A stretch of DNA of 64,000 bases from NCBI GenBank assembly GCA_022885665.1, contig JAGQDJ010000263.1:1-64000 (forward strand), written 5' to 3'. The first letter of the stretch is position 1. The number at the start of each line of letters is the position of its first letter. A program made the translations under genes and the position numbers. Below, piece after piece: positions 1-11,100 of the stretch. A model generated the notes under the pieces. It was given only the letters and a program-made list of their open reading frames with translations. It searched no databases and was not told the DNA's origin. The DNA comes from Triops longicaudatus (Eukaryota; Arthropoda; Branchiopoda; Notostraca; Triopsidae).

Positions 1-17
1 GTAGGACGAAGCTCAAC

Positions 18-381
18 TTACAGGGTCCCATTTCTTCGTAATGGCTCTAGGACGTAGTAAATCGGGGTCAATTGTAACCAATTGCTTATGAATAGCTTTC
101 CAACATGTGACGTGTTGCGGCTTTTAGGAATCGAATCGTTGGATTTTTCAGTCACAAAAACCGGAGAGGCGAACTTCTTCTTCGATACTGGTTCGGCTGG
201 AGCCACTGGCGCCACTGTCACTGCCGGCATCGCTCAATGGCTCCTGCAAGCTTCTATTGCTATTGGTATGCGTTGTCATTGCTCTTTCGATGGCTTCTTC
301 GATTTGGGTAGACTCAGATGGATTTCTTAGTACTTTCATGGACGAAAGCAACTTTAGTTCCATAGCGAATCGTTTCTGCAC
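18..381 (-). CDS. Unresolved partial coding exon candidate, dual open frames
   Basis: Two minus-strand frames overlap here. One starts at a Met at 369 and runs through a Ser/Gly/Ala-rich segment to a stop near 148. The other is open from 230 to 18 and is rich in Ala, Pro, Val and Lys. A third reading from about 128 to 22 ends in a good splice donor (GTAAGT at the low end, after a Lys-Lys-Trp-Asp-Pro stretch), which suggests an exon continuing off the window. A 54-bp intron with phase 0 could join the first frame to that third reading. I recognise no family, and I cannot tell which frame is used. The ATG-side exon would be the 5' part of a minus-strand gene that lies mostly outside the window. 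Confidence 0.25.
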
Positions 382-655
382 AGTACGGAGTAGTTATCTA
401 AGAAAAAAGGTACTTAGTTACTATTTTACAAGGCTTGAGATATATAAGCTTAGGCTTAATTTAGGTCACGGAAATATTGAAAACCTATCGAAGAGAAATT
501 TTGTACACGTACGCGAAAACTTTTGAAGGTTTGCTATTCACATTTAGCACTTAATGGTCGAGATTTTGAGAGAAGAGTGAGAAACCAAATTTGAAAAGAT
601 TCCGGAAGCTTAGAGAAGCAAGACGTCAAACTGCAGTGTAATAATAGCACATTTA

Positions 656-867
656 ATAACAATAATAACAATAATAATAATAATAATATAATAATGCTGA
701 TGGTAATAGTAGTAATAATAGTAACAGTAATAGTGATAAAAATATTAATAACACATTTAATAATAATAATATTTATAATTATAGAAATAGCAATATTAAT
801 AGTAATCATATCAGTAAGTAATACGAAAGGCAATAGAGAAAGTAGAATGAAAAAAGTAGTAGTAGTA

Positions 868-904
<37 letters not shown>

Positions 905-910
905 TAACTC
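656..910. repeat. ATA/AAT trinucleotide microsatellite, interrupted
   Basis: Imperfect AAT/ATA repeats, with GTA interruptions near 705-740 and 857-872, fill this stretch. The long Ile-rich or Leu-rich open frames over it on both strands are products of the repeat and are not genes. Confidence 0.85.
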
Positions 911-1765
911 ATTTTCATGACAATATGCACAGTTTACTTGAAAAAAATTGACAGTCAAAATCTAGATGAACCTATAAGAATCGGGAAGAACCTATCTACA
1001 AGCATAAAGTGGGTCAGAAGCCATTGGTTTTTAAAAAGGATCAATAAATTCACACAAACTTACGGTATTCGCGTACACCCGGTTTCTGGGTTACTTGTAC
1101 CTAGTAAGCTGTCAGCAAGATTTGGCCACTTGCTTGAGCAATTGCCATGGGAGCTTAGGGATCAGGAACTGGATAATAAGCCAAACATTTTGCACAAACA
1201 CATTTCAGTGTAGTACGGATAAGATTAGCTCATGTCGTTCAGGATAACTGAATCCTAGAACGAACCAAAAATTGTCAGGAACTCCGTTTAATGAAGAACG
1301 GATTCAAGTATTCCAATGGAATTGATACACCGACTTGGACACTTGGATACTATGAATGGACACCGACTTGGAAGTTTGTTATTTTGGACTATATTCCTGA
1401 GTTGAGTTCGTCAATACTGGAAAAACTCACTTCTTCATCTCATGTCACACATTTGCCTTTCGATGAGGTGCCCACAATACTTCTTCTCTGGAGGCTGTCA
1501 GAGTTTACAGCTGAGCTTTAGCAATGAAACGGACTGTATGATTCAGCGCGCACACAAGATGTTTTGCTTCCCCAGCCTAACCCAAGCATTGCATAGCCGC
1601 CTAGCGGTCAAAAAGGCTAATTTGGCGCGACGCTCAAATCTGTTGTCTAGTAATGAGGGGACGTGTCAAACCGGCCAGCCCTTATACGAAAACGACCAGC
1701 CCAGAATACACGAATAAGCTGAGAACCGTGCCAAAGGCGTGCTTGCTGTTGGGAAACCTTCCCTA
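911..1765. other. Intergenic, no gene recognised
   Basis: Short open frames occur but none has splice sites or a recognisable motif. Nothing further can be supported. Confidence 0.5.
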
Positions 1766-1766
1766 C

Positions 1767-1929
1767 CAGGGGCGCAGCCAGGAATTTCTTTCGGGGGTGG
1801 TTGACAACTTTTTCTTGATGCTGCCACTGAACTTACTTGCACACAAGTAATTTCGGGGGGGGGGGGGGGNCTTGCACACAAGTAATTTCGGGGGGGGGGG
1901 GGGGGTGCTCCCCCTTCGCTGCGCCCCTG
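1767..1929. mobile_element. Small inverted-repeat element (MITE-like), with internal assembly gap
   Basis: The ends form a perfect 13-bp inverted repeat: CCAGGGGCGCAGC at 1766-1778 and its complement at 1918-1930. The interior carries a long G run with one N at 1870. About 24 bases before the G run (1836-1859) are repeated right after the N (1871-1894), so the assembler most likely failed to merge the two sides and the true element is shorter. No clear target-site duplication flanks it. A relative lies at 30094-30244. The CAGGGG terminus recalls non-autonomous hAT-type elements, but the superfamily is not settled. Confidence 0.6.
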
Positions 1930-2211
1930 GAGATCACCAGAAAAAATGGAGTACAACAGTGAATCTAACATCGGTTCGATTCTGAATCGATATCACAGCA
2001 TTAAAAAAATCAATTTATTAATGAGAGAATCTTAACGAATTGTAGTATATGCTTTTTTTAATTAAACTTCGGTGTTGTACTAGTAAAATAGCCTGTAATA
2101 AACGAACCGTCAATAAGCTATTCAATAAGCTATGATGGTTTAAATTTTTTAACAGAACATCGTACTTTTATTTTTATAATTAGTAAACTTTCAAGGGATG
2201 TATTTAACAAG

Positions 2212-2283
2212 TCCTCGATAGTATAGTGGTCAGTATCCCCGCCTGTCACGCGGGAGACCGGGGTTCGATTCCCCGTCGGGGAG
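2212..2283 (+). tRNA. tRNA-Asp (GUC anticodon), copy 1
   Basis: This is a full 72-nt cloverleaf without intron. The acceptor halves TCCTCGA and TCGGGGA pair with a G discriminator. The D-arm (A box) holds TAGTGGTCAGTAT, the anticodon loop CTGTCAC gives GUC, and the T-arm (B box) is GGGTTCGATTCCC. A T-run six bases past the end can serve as the RNA polymerase III terminator. The gene is identical to the copy at 3874. Confidence 0.97.
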
Positions 2284-3873
2284 TTTCTTTTTCCCCTCTT
2301 AACTAAATAAATTTCCATTTCCTCACAGAAACTTTCCATATTTTAGAAATTTAGATTTTTTATACCATATTTCAATTCTCGTGGGATTTTTAACAATAGT
2401 TTGTTTCCTTGCGACATGCTCCCATCTAACCGAAAGTAAGGAAAATTCAGATTGCTCGGTAGAACTTGGATTCCAGTAATTCAAACTCGAGTCTCCTTAG
2501 AGGGGCATGCGAAACAATAAAATTCTAGTGGCATTGTACGACGTGTGAGCGAGTAAAAAACGTACTCTCAACAAATAAGCCTTTGTTTCCCTTCGTTGCA
2601 TAAATATTAAATGCGTTTACAACAAGTGGTGTAATAAATTCCATTTAAGATATGCCTAGTGTGCACACTTCCTAATGTTCGTGAATTTATAACACGCCAT
2701 TTATATAAGATTTATTTACTTGAGTTCTTTTAGCAAGAACAACGTCGAATGTATTCCTTCCACCAACTTACGGCAGATACCATGTCTCTACGCACAACGC
2801 AGGAGGTCCATACAATAAAACGAAAGATATGTAACTCTGAAGATTCTCCAAAGAAAGCAGTCAGAAGCACGAAGTTACTAGTTTGTTGTCCGGATTGTTT
2901 TTATTCTCTTTTTTCTTATATTTTGTAAAGAAGGCATGGAAACGTTTCGTCATGCCAATTTCTCCGTATGACAGTGAAAAACGATTTAATATACTCTGAG
3001 GAATTTTTCAGTTATTCCATTGTTTACTTATAAAATTAACCCAGGCTAAAATCCATCGCTACAATAGTTGATATTCTGCTGTTAATTTCGCGGTGGATAT
3101 GCGTAAACACTTTTATGAACTTTACAGGATTTTTTAAAATGTTTATTGGCTTTCTTACTCGTATTTCGAATACTCTTTATCTATACGGAAATTTCCTCCT
3201 AACTCCATTATCCCGAACTTCTCTTGAACTTCTCGAGAACTGACGCAGGGGCTTCACACATTTCGTCAGCTTCATGGTTACTGACGCAACTACTGATTCT
3301 TTATAAAACTATGAACTTGTCGTTTCACGGTTAAATGCGCATTTTAAACTTTTTCAGTACAGTTACCAAGCTATTTGTCGAGCAACTGAATTTGACGGTT
3401 GAACTTAAGACTTGTGCTCATAGAGTTGGAGACTCACGCTCATCTGTCTCTATGCTTTTGTTAAATGAACTTTCAATTTACCTTTGAAGTTGAGACTTGT
3501 GAAATAGGAACTTAAGAGCAAGGGTATAGCTCGACGCATAATTTGGCGAAACGAATTAACCTTTCTTTCTGTTTCAAGTTTGTTATGACTCAGTCCTCTA
3601 ATGTTCAGATGATGCGATGGTGAGCGATTATTATTAACAACAACGGTAATTTAAGGATGAAATACTCTAAGAAATGACAATGTATTCACACCTTTATCCC
3701 TCCATATTCATGTGTCACATTACATTCTTCTGGAATCCATAGAATTTGGAAACGCATTGATTTTATTATTATTATTTTACTCGCTATTTATTTGATACGT
3801 TTGCGCGGTTCTCTCCCTTATTCCTACAATAGTTTGTACAACTTGAATTTTAATTTCCTTCCCTCAAAATATA
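2284..3873. other. Intergenic between the tRNA-Asp copies
   Basis: This AT-rich DNA carries no open frame with splice support. I see no recognisable gene or repeat in it. Confidence 0.5.
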
Positions 3874-3945
3874 TCCTCGATAGTATAGTGGTCAGTATCC
3901 CCGCCTGTCACGCGGGAGACCGGGGTTCGATTCCCCGTCGGGGAG
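3874..3945 (+). tRNA. tRNA-Asp (GUC anticodon), copy 2
   Basis: The 72 nt are identical to the copy at 2212, with the same GTC anticodon, A box and B box. The first ten flanking bases on the 3' side (GTTTCTTTTT) are also the same in both copies, while the 5' flanks differ. That fits a recent duplication taking the terminator along, or gene conversion. Confidence 0.97.
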
Positions 3946-5190
3946 TTTCTTTTTGTTCTTTCTCCTTTCAAAATTTTCCATCGAAATTCCATCAGTAGTA
4001 TTGTTTTTTTTCGGAACGTTTAATTAATGGTTACTTGCTGGAATTCCAAAGGCATGTCACATCTTCTTGGTGAACTCTTTCGTGCAGTAAATACATTATA
4101 TTTTCGTCTAATATATATTGATCAGGCAAGAAAACCATGCCATGATCACGTGGTGCACATAGGATCTCCCAAGCAGCAACAGGTTTTCTTAACGCTTGTT
4201 ACATAATTCCAAATTCGCATTCGACCTTGAGGGCTCTCACCCCATTTCGTTTCAAGCTGGGCCTTTAAGGTCTTTGAAAAAACAAGGGGAGTCAAGTGTC
4301 AAGCAAAGCCCCGTTTCGTGGGGGTAAAAATGAGATTCTATATATGGGTACAGCACCCCAATATTGTTTGTCTCTTACCCATCAGCAAAACAAGACAAAA
4401 ACACACATAAACAATGTAGGCAGCATGGTCAGTCCGAAAGGAGATGTCTTTACGCGATAAATTAGCACAGCCTCACGGCAAAGAAGGTGGACGTTGGACT
4501 TTCTGTATAATTCGTAGTAAAAAGAAACCTCCAGCTATAAAGGCAAAGGTTGTCCCAAAGGTCCGCATCCTTTGAGCTTCGTGTACTCCGAGACCAGTTT
4601 GGGTGACGACCAACAGCAACCGCTTCCCCAAGAGAATTAGTTGTTCACCGTCTATCAGTCGGCGAAGTTGATTTTCCCAGGGTTTAGTGTTGACTATTTC
4701 TTTACGTCAGTGCCGTGGTTTTGCGGTGTTTGTGGCTGTACGATACGAGGAACTGTAAGCTTACCTCGTGTACGCTCCATTGCCAAGTTAGAAACTTTAT
4801 ATTTTTCGCTCTTCTTTCCGTAAATGCGATAGCTTTCTGTTTAAATTACGTTGCTTCATTTACTCATTGATATCTTTTGACATGCGCTCTTTAGTACTCT
4901 CTTAATCTTGTCACTTCGAAAAGACAAACCGAATTAGTCGACGAAATTCGACACGCTTACTGTTTTAAGCACGGAAATTCAATTTACGGCAATGATGTTT
5001 TCTAAGGAAAGTTGTTTTGACTTGGAGAATTCGTTGTCTTTTAAGACATAATTGAGTCCTTTTAATTTCCGTTCCCGACCAAGTAATTATACGGTGTATT
5101 TTTTTCTACTATAGGTTGCAATCTTGTTAAATTCTCGTTGCTGGTGTTGCAAGCGGGGCAAAATCCTTGTGAAGGAGTTAAAAACGGAAA
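3946..5190 (+). other. GOGAT upstream region with possible untranslated first exon
   Basis: No coding gene is seen. A good splice donor (ACT|GTAAGC) lies at 4755 and an acceptor (CTACTATAG) ends at 5114. A non-coding first exon ending at 4754 could therefore be joined to the leader starting at 5115, followed by the GOGAT start codon at 5191. This is inference from splice-site shape only. Confidence 0.35.
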
Positions 5191-8100
5191 ATGACGTGGG
5201 AATATCCTAGCGCGCAAGGGTTATATGATCCAAACAATGAAAAGGAAGCATGTGGTGTTGGCTTCGTTGTTAGTATTGACGGAGTAAGCTCGAATAAGGT
5301 ACGTTACGACTGCCTTTCGTATGTATTATTTTTCATTGTAAGAGAACTGTTAAGTTGAACAATAACATGTGCACCTTTGCGAAATCTAATCAGATCCTAC
5401 GAGATGCATCCAAGTTAGCAACACGATTGAACCACCGAGGTGCTTGCTCATGTGATAATGATACAGGCGACGGCGCTGGTTTACTGTCCGCAATTCCGCA
5501 TTCGATGTATTCATCCATTATCAAGTAATGCTACCTGTTTGAATTTTCACTCTCATGAACTGCTGTACGTGGATTTACTTACAATGGAGCATACCGAACG
5601 CCATTATTCTATATTGAATTTTGTATTTAATTGCGAAATTTAGTTTAAAAAGAAAAAAAAAAATGGAGCTTACAAAACTCCATATCTGCCAATATCTCTT
5701 ATTAAAAATATATATATCGTAAGTAAAATTCATGCATACTTTGACATAGGAAGCTCTACTCTCTTCTTTCATAAGACGCTAATCGTTCTTGTTGATATAG
5801 GAATTTGCACGGAATTGAGTTGCCGTCTCCAGGCGCGTACGCCACTGGCATATGTTTTATGGATAAGAATCATCATTTGGCTACCGAACGCCATTTCGAC
5901 GAGTTGGCTGAGAAATACGAGCTCAAGGTAAGCTATTTATCTCGCGGAGTTCTAATTTTGTATTCCAATGGACGTAACGCTTTCGTCATAGGTCCTGTGT
6001 TGGCGAACGGTCCTAACGGATAACTCAAAGATCGGAGAAGTGGCCCGTGGCAGTGAGCCTTTGATGAGACAAGTTTTCGTAACGGCCGACGCAGGGGTCG
6101 AACTTAACGAAGAGCAGTTTCGCGAGAAAGTAACAGCTATTTTTAAGTTTGGCACTGCTTGTACAAACTTTGATGAATGTGCAGGTTTTTTTCCTTCGCA
6201 AACACGCTACGCATGCGCTACCGAAGCCAGGTATCCGTTTTTATATTTGCAGCTTGTCAGCCAGTACCGTGGTTTACAAAGGCCAATTAACATCCGACCA
6301 ATTATGGACGTATTTTCCCGAGTTGCAGGTATTAATTGGAATTTTTTTTTGCCCAGCACGTGAGAAAGCGGTTGTTCGTTTTTAAGGGAGATCGTAAGAT
6401 CTTTCTGCTAGGCAATAATTGTATTTCACTCACGTAACTTTTGACTCCAATCTCTCGCAATCTCTTGACAAGTGTTAATTCAGTTCACACTACTTCTCCT
6501 TTCGTGTTGGTAAGCTCTGCATGTAATAGTCGCATTAATTGGGGTTTGATTTCGTTTTTATAGAGGACAGATTTCGACACCTATTTGGCGTTGGTCCATA
6601 CCAGGTTTTCGACCAATACCTTTCCCAGCTGGGAGCGTGCGCACCCTTTACGGTAGTTTGCAAGCTACATTTTCATAGTAGCTCAAAGTACGAAAGCATA
6701 AAACATTAAGTTGTTATGTATATTTCTCATAGGGTCTTGGCTCATAACGGAGAAATTAATACGCTGAGAGGCAATGTAAACCTCATGAAAGCCCGTGAAG
6801 GTGTTATGAGCCATGGGAAATTCGGATCCTCACTCCATGCACTTTACCCTGTTGTGGAGCCGAATTTGAGCGACTCTGGCGCTGTCGATTGCGTTTTGGA
6901 ATTCTTAGTTGCTATTGGTGGGCGTTCCTTACCAGAGGTATCGAAACTGTTCACTCAATATTTTGTTTCTTATAACGATTGTTTCATTCAGGCAATCATA
7001 ACAATGGTACCTGAGGCATGGCAAAATGACCCACTGATGCATTCCGAAAAGAAAGATTTTTACCGATGGTCAGCCTGTGCCATGGAGCCTTGGGATGGCC
7101 CAGCCCTTATGACCTTTACCGACGGGCGATATATTGGAGCGATTCTGGACAGGTCTAATTAATTTATTATAACTTTTCTGAAAATTAAACTTATTGTTTT
7201 TTATAATAGAAACGGTTTACGACCATCAAGATTTTATGTGACAAAGGATAATATAATGGTCATGGCGTCTGAAGTTGGCGTATATGATGTCGAACCAGAA
7301 AACGTTGTCCAGAAAGTAGGTCCACACTACCGTAATGCCGTAGTAAAACATCTAACTTCAACAAAGCATTTGCTAAGTGATCGGATTCATGGCATAATTT
7401 TTGCTGGATTTTTTTTAACGTGTTTCTTGTAATACAGGGACGCTTGAAACCGGGGCGTATGCTACTGGTAGACACGAAAGCTCACATGATTATCCGCGAC
7501 GAAGAACTGAAACTGCAAATAGCGCGCAGTCGACCGCACTCGGAATGGGTCAAAGAAATGGTAAGAATTATGTTAACTATTGCTGTCGTTATTTCTAACC
7601 CCTTTCTTCTAGACAACCTTAAAAGACCTGAAAGCTCTATTACCAGCGTCAGGACTAACTAACCACCATATCGAGCCCGTCCTTCCGCTGCTGAATGGCA
7701 ATGCGGAAGACGTTTGTAAGGAAACGTTGGCTAATGATAAGCGTCTGTCGCTTTTCAACTACACATTGGAGACCCTGTTAATGCTACTTCTACCCATGAT
7801 GGAACAAAAGTGAGTCATACCGCGGCGTTGCTCTTGAGGCAAGTTCAACTGGCAAGTTTGGCTTGTAAGTTGTAATTAGTCTGACAATGAGAAGCACTGT
7901 AAGGCTCGTAATATTAATTATAATTTGCCCGCCAATCAAAGTTGTCATTCCGACGTGCCTCAGGACATGCCATTTATCAGGCTGATGTAAGTCAGCGAGA
8001 ATGTATGAGAGTAGTGAACGATAACTTAACCTTTCCAGAAAAGAAGCGTTGGGCTCTATGGGGAATGACGCCCCGTTGGCTTGCCTATCCGAATTTCAGC

Positions 8101-11100
8101 CTTTACCTTATGACTATTTCAAACAGCTTTTTGCACAAGTGACGAACCCGCCGATTGATCCCTTCAGAGAACGTATCGTTATGTCCTTGGCATGCCCAGT
8201 CGGACCGGAAGCAAATATCCTCGAACCCAGTGCAGAACAATGCCATCGGCTCTATCTTACGAATCCTATTTTGTCGCTCGAGGGCTTAGAAACTTTGCGA
8301 ACGACGAAATGGAGGGACTGGAAGGTAAAATTTTTCTTTAAATAAGAAAAACCTTTTTTATTTATAATTTCATTAGTGAAATATGCGGTGAAGAATTGGT
8401 ACATGGAAGATAGGCAATGAAATAGTGAATTGAAATTTTATATGTGAAACTTACGCTACTGTATTCTTGCTTTCAGACACATACGATTGACATCACGATG
8501 CCGTTCGAGAACCCAGACATTGCGTTAGCATTGGATCGGGTTTGCGCCGAAGCTGCACAAGCTGTGAAAAATGGTTGTCATTATCTTATCTTGTCGGACC
8601 GTTTAGCGAATAAAGAAAGGTATTAAATGTCTTCCAATGCCACAAGAGTATTAAAATATGAATTACAACAGGATCCCTGTGAGTGCCTTGTTAGCTCTAG
8701 GAGCAACTCACCATCATTTGATTGAGGAAAGGCTACGTATGCGCACTGGCCTCATTGTTGAAACCGGAGAAGCCAGGTCCGTAACAAAATTAGAATCCAT
8801 TTTCGCGTTCGTTAATTTTTCCTTAAATCTATGAGCCTTCACTATAACCTTAAAAAACATTCGTCCATAGAGAAGTTCACCATATGTGCGTACTGCTGGG
8901 TTATGGAGCTGACGCTGTAAACCCCTACCTGGTACTGGAAACCGGGCGCGCCTTACGACAAGAAGGGTTGCTTGATCCCAACATGACGGATAAAGATATC
9001 TTTAAGGTAAGATATTTTTATCCCTCCTAAAATACTTATATTGGACTACGATAGGTAGGATTAATGAATTAGTGTTCTTCGAAATTATGAGTGGCTCTTA
9101 ACTTAACGCAATATTAAATAGGATGAAATTAAATTAACCGTGTAAAAATAAAATGCTAAGTTTTATTCGCACGTGAACATTTTACTTTTTACTTATTTCT
9201 TGTGCAGAATTATAGCCAAGCTGTCGAAGTGGGTATTTCGAAAGTTATGGCAAAAATGGGTATTTCCACGTTGCAGTCCTATAAAGGAGCTCAGATTTTT
9301 GAAGCCGTGGGTTTGGCCGACGAAGTGATCAAAAAGTGCTTCAAGGTGGACTATCGCAAAAATATTGACTCTTTAAAATCGACCTAATTGATATGAATAA
9401 TTCTACAGGGGACAGCTTCGAGGATTGGAGGTATTGGATTTAAAGTTTTGACCGAAGAAACGGTGCAACGGCATTGGCTTACGTACTACGACCGCAACCG
9501 TAACGCGTACCTTTTGCGCAATCCGGGTCAGTACCACTGGCGAAGTGGCGGAGAGAACCACGTTAACGATCCCTTGAGCTTAGGAAATCTACAGGTTGTT
9601 TACACAACAATCATTAATTAGCATATCAATAATGTTAACGCCGACTTTTCTGTACAAATTCAGGAAGCAGCAATCAACAATAGCCGCGACGCCTATGCGC
9701 GTTTTCAAGAATCTACACTTGAATCTCTACAACAGTGTACTCTGCGAGGACAACTAGAATTAGTGCCTTCTGATTGTCCCGTGGCATTGGAAGAAGTAGA
9801 ACCTGCGCAAGAGATCGTCAAGCGGTTTGTTACAGGTAAAAGCCGCCATAACAAATACGAAATAATATTTCTTGACGTGGAGTATCGTATTAGGTGCCAT
9901 GAGTTTTGGCAGCATTTCCAGCGAAGCTCACACAACGTTGGCTAAAGCAATGAATCGTATTGGTGCCAAGTCCAATACCGGCGAAGGTGGCGAAGATGCA
10001 GAGCGGTACTCGAATCCTGAAACGCGCTCAGCAATTAAACAAGTAGCCAGTGGGCGGTTTGGAGTGACTGCTGCTTATTTAGCCAACGCAGAAGAACTGC
10101 AGATTAAAATGGCCCAAGGTGCCAAACCCGGTGAAGGTGGTGAACTTCCTGGCTACAAAGTAAGTTCTGACTCATTCCCATCTACTGAATGTTAATGGAA
10201 AACGTTAAAGAATTTATTCCCAAAAGTCGATCATCCTTACTCCTATTACTTCTTCATCTGATGCGAGTTTTACTCTTAGAATCGGACCCGTAAATGAAAT
10301 AACTCAACTTCTTTTGGTTGCTTTATTCTGTTCACTATGTAAACATTAATTCACTAAACAGTCAGTAAGTACAGCACTACAGTCCACCGCTCTACCAACT
10401 GAGCTATCAGAGTTATAAAAAACACTCAGTAAGATTCCTTTTGATACTTTTCTTATACTTCGTAACTGGAGATCCAGATGGCATTACCTCTCCTGTCTGA
10501 TGATAGATCTCCCAATCAATCACATTAATTTATTCGTATTTCCCCTTTTCCGTTTTATTCGTCTTTTAAAACGGTGTACACCTTTTTGTTTATCATCTAA
10601 TGGTGTTTTCTTCGTGTGTATGTTTTTTCGTTATTACTATTTTTAATTAATTTCTTTCTTTCTTTTTTATTCCAATAAAGGTGACCGCCGAGATTGGAAA
10701 AACGCGAAACAGTGTACCTGGCGTGGGACTTATCTCACCTCCTCCTCATCACGACATCTACAGCATTGAAGACTTGGCGGAATTAATCTACGATCTAAAA
10801 GCGGCCAACCCTTTGGCGCGTATTAGCGTGAAGCTTGTGTCAGAAGTCGGGGTAGGCGTCGTGGCAACGGGTGTGGCCAAGGGCAAAGCCGAGCACATCA
10901 CCATTTCGGGTCACGATGGCGGTACCGGTGCATCGAGTTGGACAGGAATTAAAGCTGCTGGTTTGCCGTGGGAATTGGGTATTGCGGAAACGCATCAGAC
11001 TCTAACGCTCAACAACTTGCGTTCTAGAGTCGTTTTGCAAGTCGACGGTCAAATCCGTACAGGATTTGATGTTGTTGTAGGAGCATTACTAGGTGCCGAT

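Noticed and set aside
534..951. Ile- and Leu-rich open frames on both strands
   Set aside because: They are translations of the ATA/AAT microsatellite.
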